In this document: piece by piece, positions 62,484 through 64,000 of the stretch | Layout: each line of letters begins with the position of its first letter | Position numbering within the stretch: position 1 is the first letter of the stretch | Source of the DNA: Metridium senile | Taxonomy: Eukaryota > Cnidaria > Anthozoa > Actiniaria > Metridiidae | Assembly (NCBI GenBank): GCA_949775045.1 | Contig: OX459104.1 | Span: 62,001-126,000 of the forward strand | DNA length: 64,000 nucleotides | Reading direction: 5' to 3' | Notes under the pieces: generated by a model | Told to the model about the DNA's origin: nothing | The model's database searches: none | The model's input: only the letters and a program-made list of their open reading frames with translations | Translations under genes and position numbers: made by a program

Positions 62484-64000
62484 TAAATTGATGATTTTTT
62501 GTAAAACAGTAGTTACTGTGATTGTAAACGTATGATTTTTGTAACCCAGTAGTTACTGTGATTGTAAACGTATGATTTTTTGTAACCCAGTAGTTACTGT
62601 GATTGTAAACGGATGATTTTTGTAACCCAGTAGTTACTGTGATTGTAAATTGATGATTTTTTGTAAAACAGTAGTTACTGTGATTGTAAACGTATGATTT
62701 TTGTAACCCAGTAGTTACTGTGATTGTAAACGTATGATTTTTTGTAACCCAGTAGTTACTGTGATTGTAAACGGATGATTTTTGTAACCCAGTAGGTACT
62801 GTGATTGTAAATGAATGATTTTTGTAACCCAGTAGTTACTGTGATTGTAAATTGATGATTTTTTGTAAAACAGTAGTTACTGTGATTGTAAACGTATGAT
62901 TTTTGTAACCCAGTAGTTACTGTGATTGTAAACGGATGATTTTTGTAACCCAGTAGTTACTGTGATTGTATACGGACGAGTTTTGTAACCCAGTAGGTAC
63001 TGTGATTGTAAATTGATGATTTTTTGTAACCCAGTAGTTACTGTGATTGTAAATGAATGATTTTTGTAACCCAGTAGTTACTGTGATTATAAACGGACGA
63101 GTTTGGTAACCCAGTAGTTACTGTGATTGTAAATGAATGATTTTTGTAACCCAGTAGTTACTGTGATTGTAAATTGATGATTTTTTGTAAAACAGTAGTT
63201 ACTGTGATTGTAAACGTATGATTTTTGTAACCCAGTAGTTACTGTGATTGTAAACGTATGATTTTTTGTAACCCAGTAGTTACTGTGATTGTAAACGGAT
63301 GATTTTTGTAACCCAGTAGTTACTGTGATTGTAAACGGATGATTTTTGTAACCCAGTAGTTACTGTGATTGTAAATTGATGATTTTTGTAACCCAGTTGT
63401 TACTGTGATTGTAAATTGATGATTTTTTGTAACCCAGTAGTTACTGTTATTGTAAACGGATGATTTTTGTAACCCAGTAGTTACTGTGATTGTATACGGA
63501 CGAGTTTTGTAACCCAGTAGGTACTGTGATTGTAAATGAATGATTTTTGTAACCCAGTAGTTACTGTGATTGTAAACGGATGATTTTTTGTAAAACAGTA
63601 GTTACTGTGATTGTAAACGTATGATTTTTGTAACCCAGTAGTTACTGTGATTGTAAATTGATGATTTTTTTTAACCCAGTAGTTACTGTGATTGTAAACG
63701 GATGATTTTTGTAACCCAGTAGTTACTGTGATTGTAAACGGATAATTTTTGTAACCCAGTAGTTACTGTGATTGTAAATTGATGATTTTTGTAACCCAGT
63801 TGTTACTGTGATTGTAAATTGATGATTTTTTGTAACCCAGTAGTTACTGTGATTGTAAATTGATGATTTTTTGTAACCCAGTAGTTACTGTTATTGTAAA
63901 CGGATGATTTTTGTAACCCAGTAGTTACTGTGATTGTATACGGACGAGTTTTGTAACCCAGTAGGTACTGTGATTGTAAATGAATAATTTTTGTAACCCA

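Larger units (their letters stand above)
4320..64000 (+). repeat. Large satellite array, 40-42 bp monomer, open at the right edge
   Basis: The array is uninterrupted for 59.7 kb and all in one orientation, about 1,480 monomers by length. The monomer is a T5-T7 tract, a conserved core starting GTAACCCAGTAGTTAC and continuing CTGTGATTGTAA-like to about 27 bp, then a variable linker of about 8 bp. Common linkers are ACGGATGA, ATTGATGA, ATGAATGA, TACGGACGAG, ACGTATGA and ACGGACGAG. Length varies mainly through the T tract. The consensus is about 35% GC with T over A and G over C on this strand. The core has stops in more than one frame, and 40 is not a multiple of three, so long open frames are excluded; none was found here. 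A (peri)centromeric or subtelomeric satellite is likely. I do not recognise it as a named family. Confidence 0.98.

Noticed and set aside
4320..64000. CRISPR array (conserved repeat of about 27 bp alternating with short variable segments)
   Set aside because: The variable segments are only about 13-15 bp including the T tract, come from a small recurring set and are not unique spacers. There are no cas genes, and the surroundings are eukaryotic with TTAGGG repeats.
4320..64000. CENP-B box in the linkers (ACGGGCGAG resembles part of it)
   Set aside because: The conserved nTTCGnnnnAnnCGGGn pattern is not present: no TTCG lies at the right distance from CGGG in the monomers.

Overview
The window looks like non-coding eukaryotic chromosomal DNA that is almost all tandem repeat. 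About 93% of it (roughly 4320 to the right edge, continuing beyond) is one uninterrupted satellite array with a 40-42 bp monomer, which I estimate from length at about 1,480 copies. No protein-coding gene can be supported anywhere. A short block of five CCCTAA units (4046-4075) gives a TTAGGG-type telomere sequence. That fits vertebrates, many other metazoans (cnidarians, molluscs, echinoderms), many fungi and some protists, and argues against the canonical telomeres of most insects, plants and nematodes. I cannot name the species.

Layout. 1-1134 is mostly unique, AT-rich sequence. It holds a small tRNA-like element with a good B box (123-177) bracketed by a perfect 11-bp inverted repeat (105-115/180-190), an imperfect hairpin (529-578), a CpG-richer patch (about 480-830) and a YY1-like motif (791-802). 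1135-2950 is a 478-bp tandem repeat in three full copies and one partial copy, with a single base difference seen between copies. It ends in a diverged last copy (2951-3055) and a (TGAC)n microsatellite (3056-3149). 3150-4045 is unique DNA with a degenerate 40-bp pyrimidine-rich repeat (3596-3762) and a 10-bp inverted repeat (3834-3901). The interstitial telomere block and a 240-bp unique spacer (4083-4319) lead into the satellite.

The satellite. Each monomer has a conserved core of about 27 bp starting GTAACCCAGTAGTTAC, a variable linker of about 8 bp that carries all the CpGs of the common forms, and a T5-T7 tract. The core carries a near-palindrome CAGTA-NN-TACTG whose two central bases vary most, and every standard monomer has one TAACCC (a single telomere unit) in the same orientation as the telomere block. 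Monomers come in recurring types in fixed orders. These build higher-order and segmental duplications whose spacing I could measure from rare diagnostic variants: 642, 1326, 1248, 1374 (with 1253), 1498, 2826 and 3028 bp, plus dispersed copies 1806, 4657 and 10994 bp apart. The left 5-11 kb is more heterogeneous than the interior, as expected at a satellite edge.

There is no operon or pathway here. The plausible roles are structural: subtelomeric or (peri)centromeric heterochromatin, phased A-tract curvature, and a possible dyad protein-binding site repeated over a thousand times. A speculative non-coding transcription unit at 790-3545 (promoter-like motif, splice donor and acceptor, polyadenylation signal) is offered only as a hypothesis.
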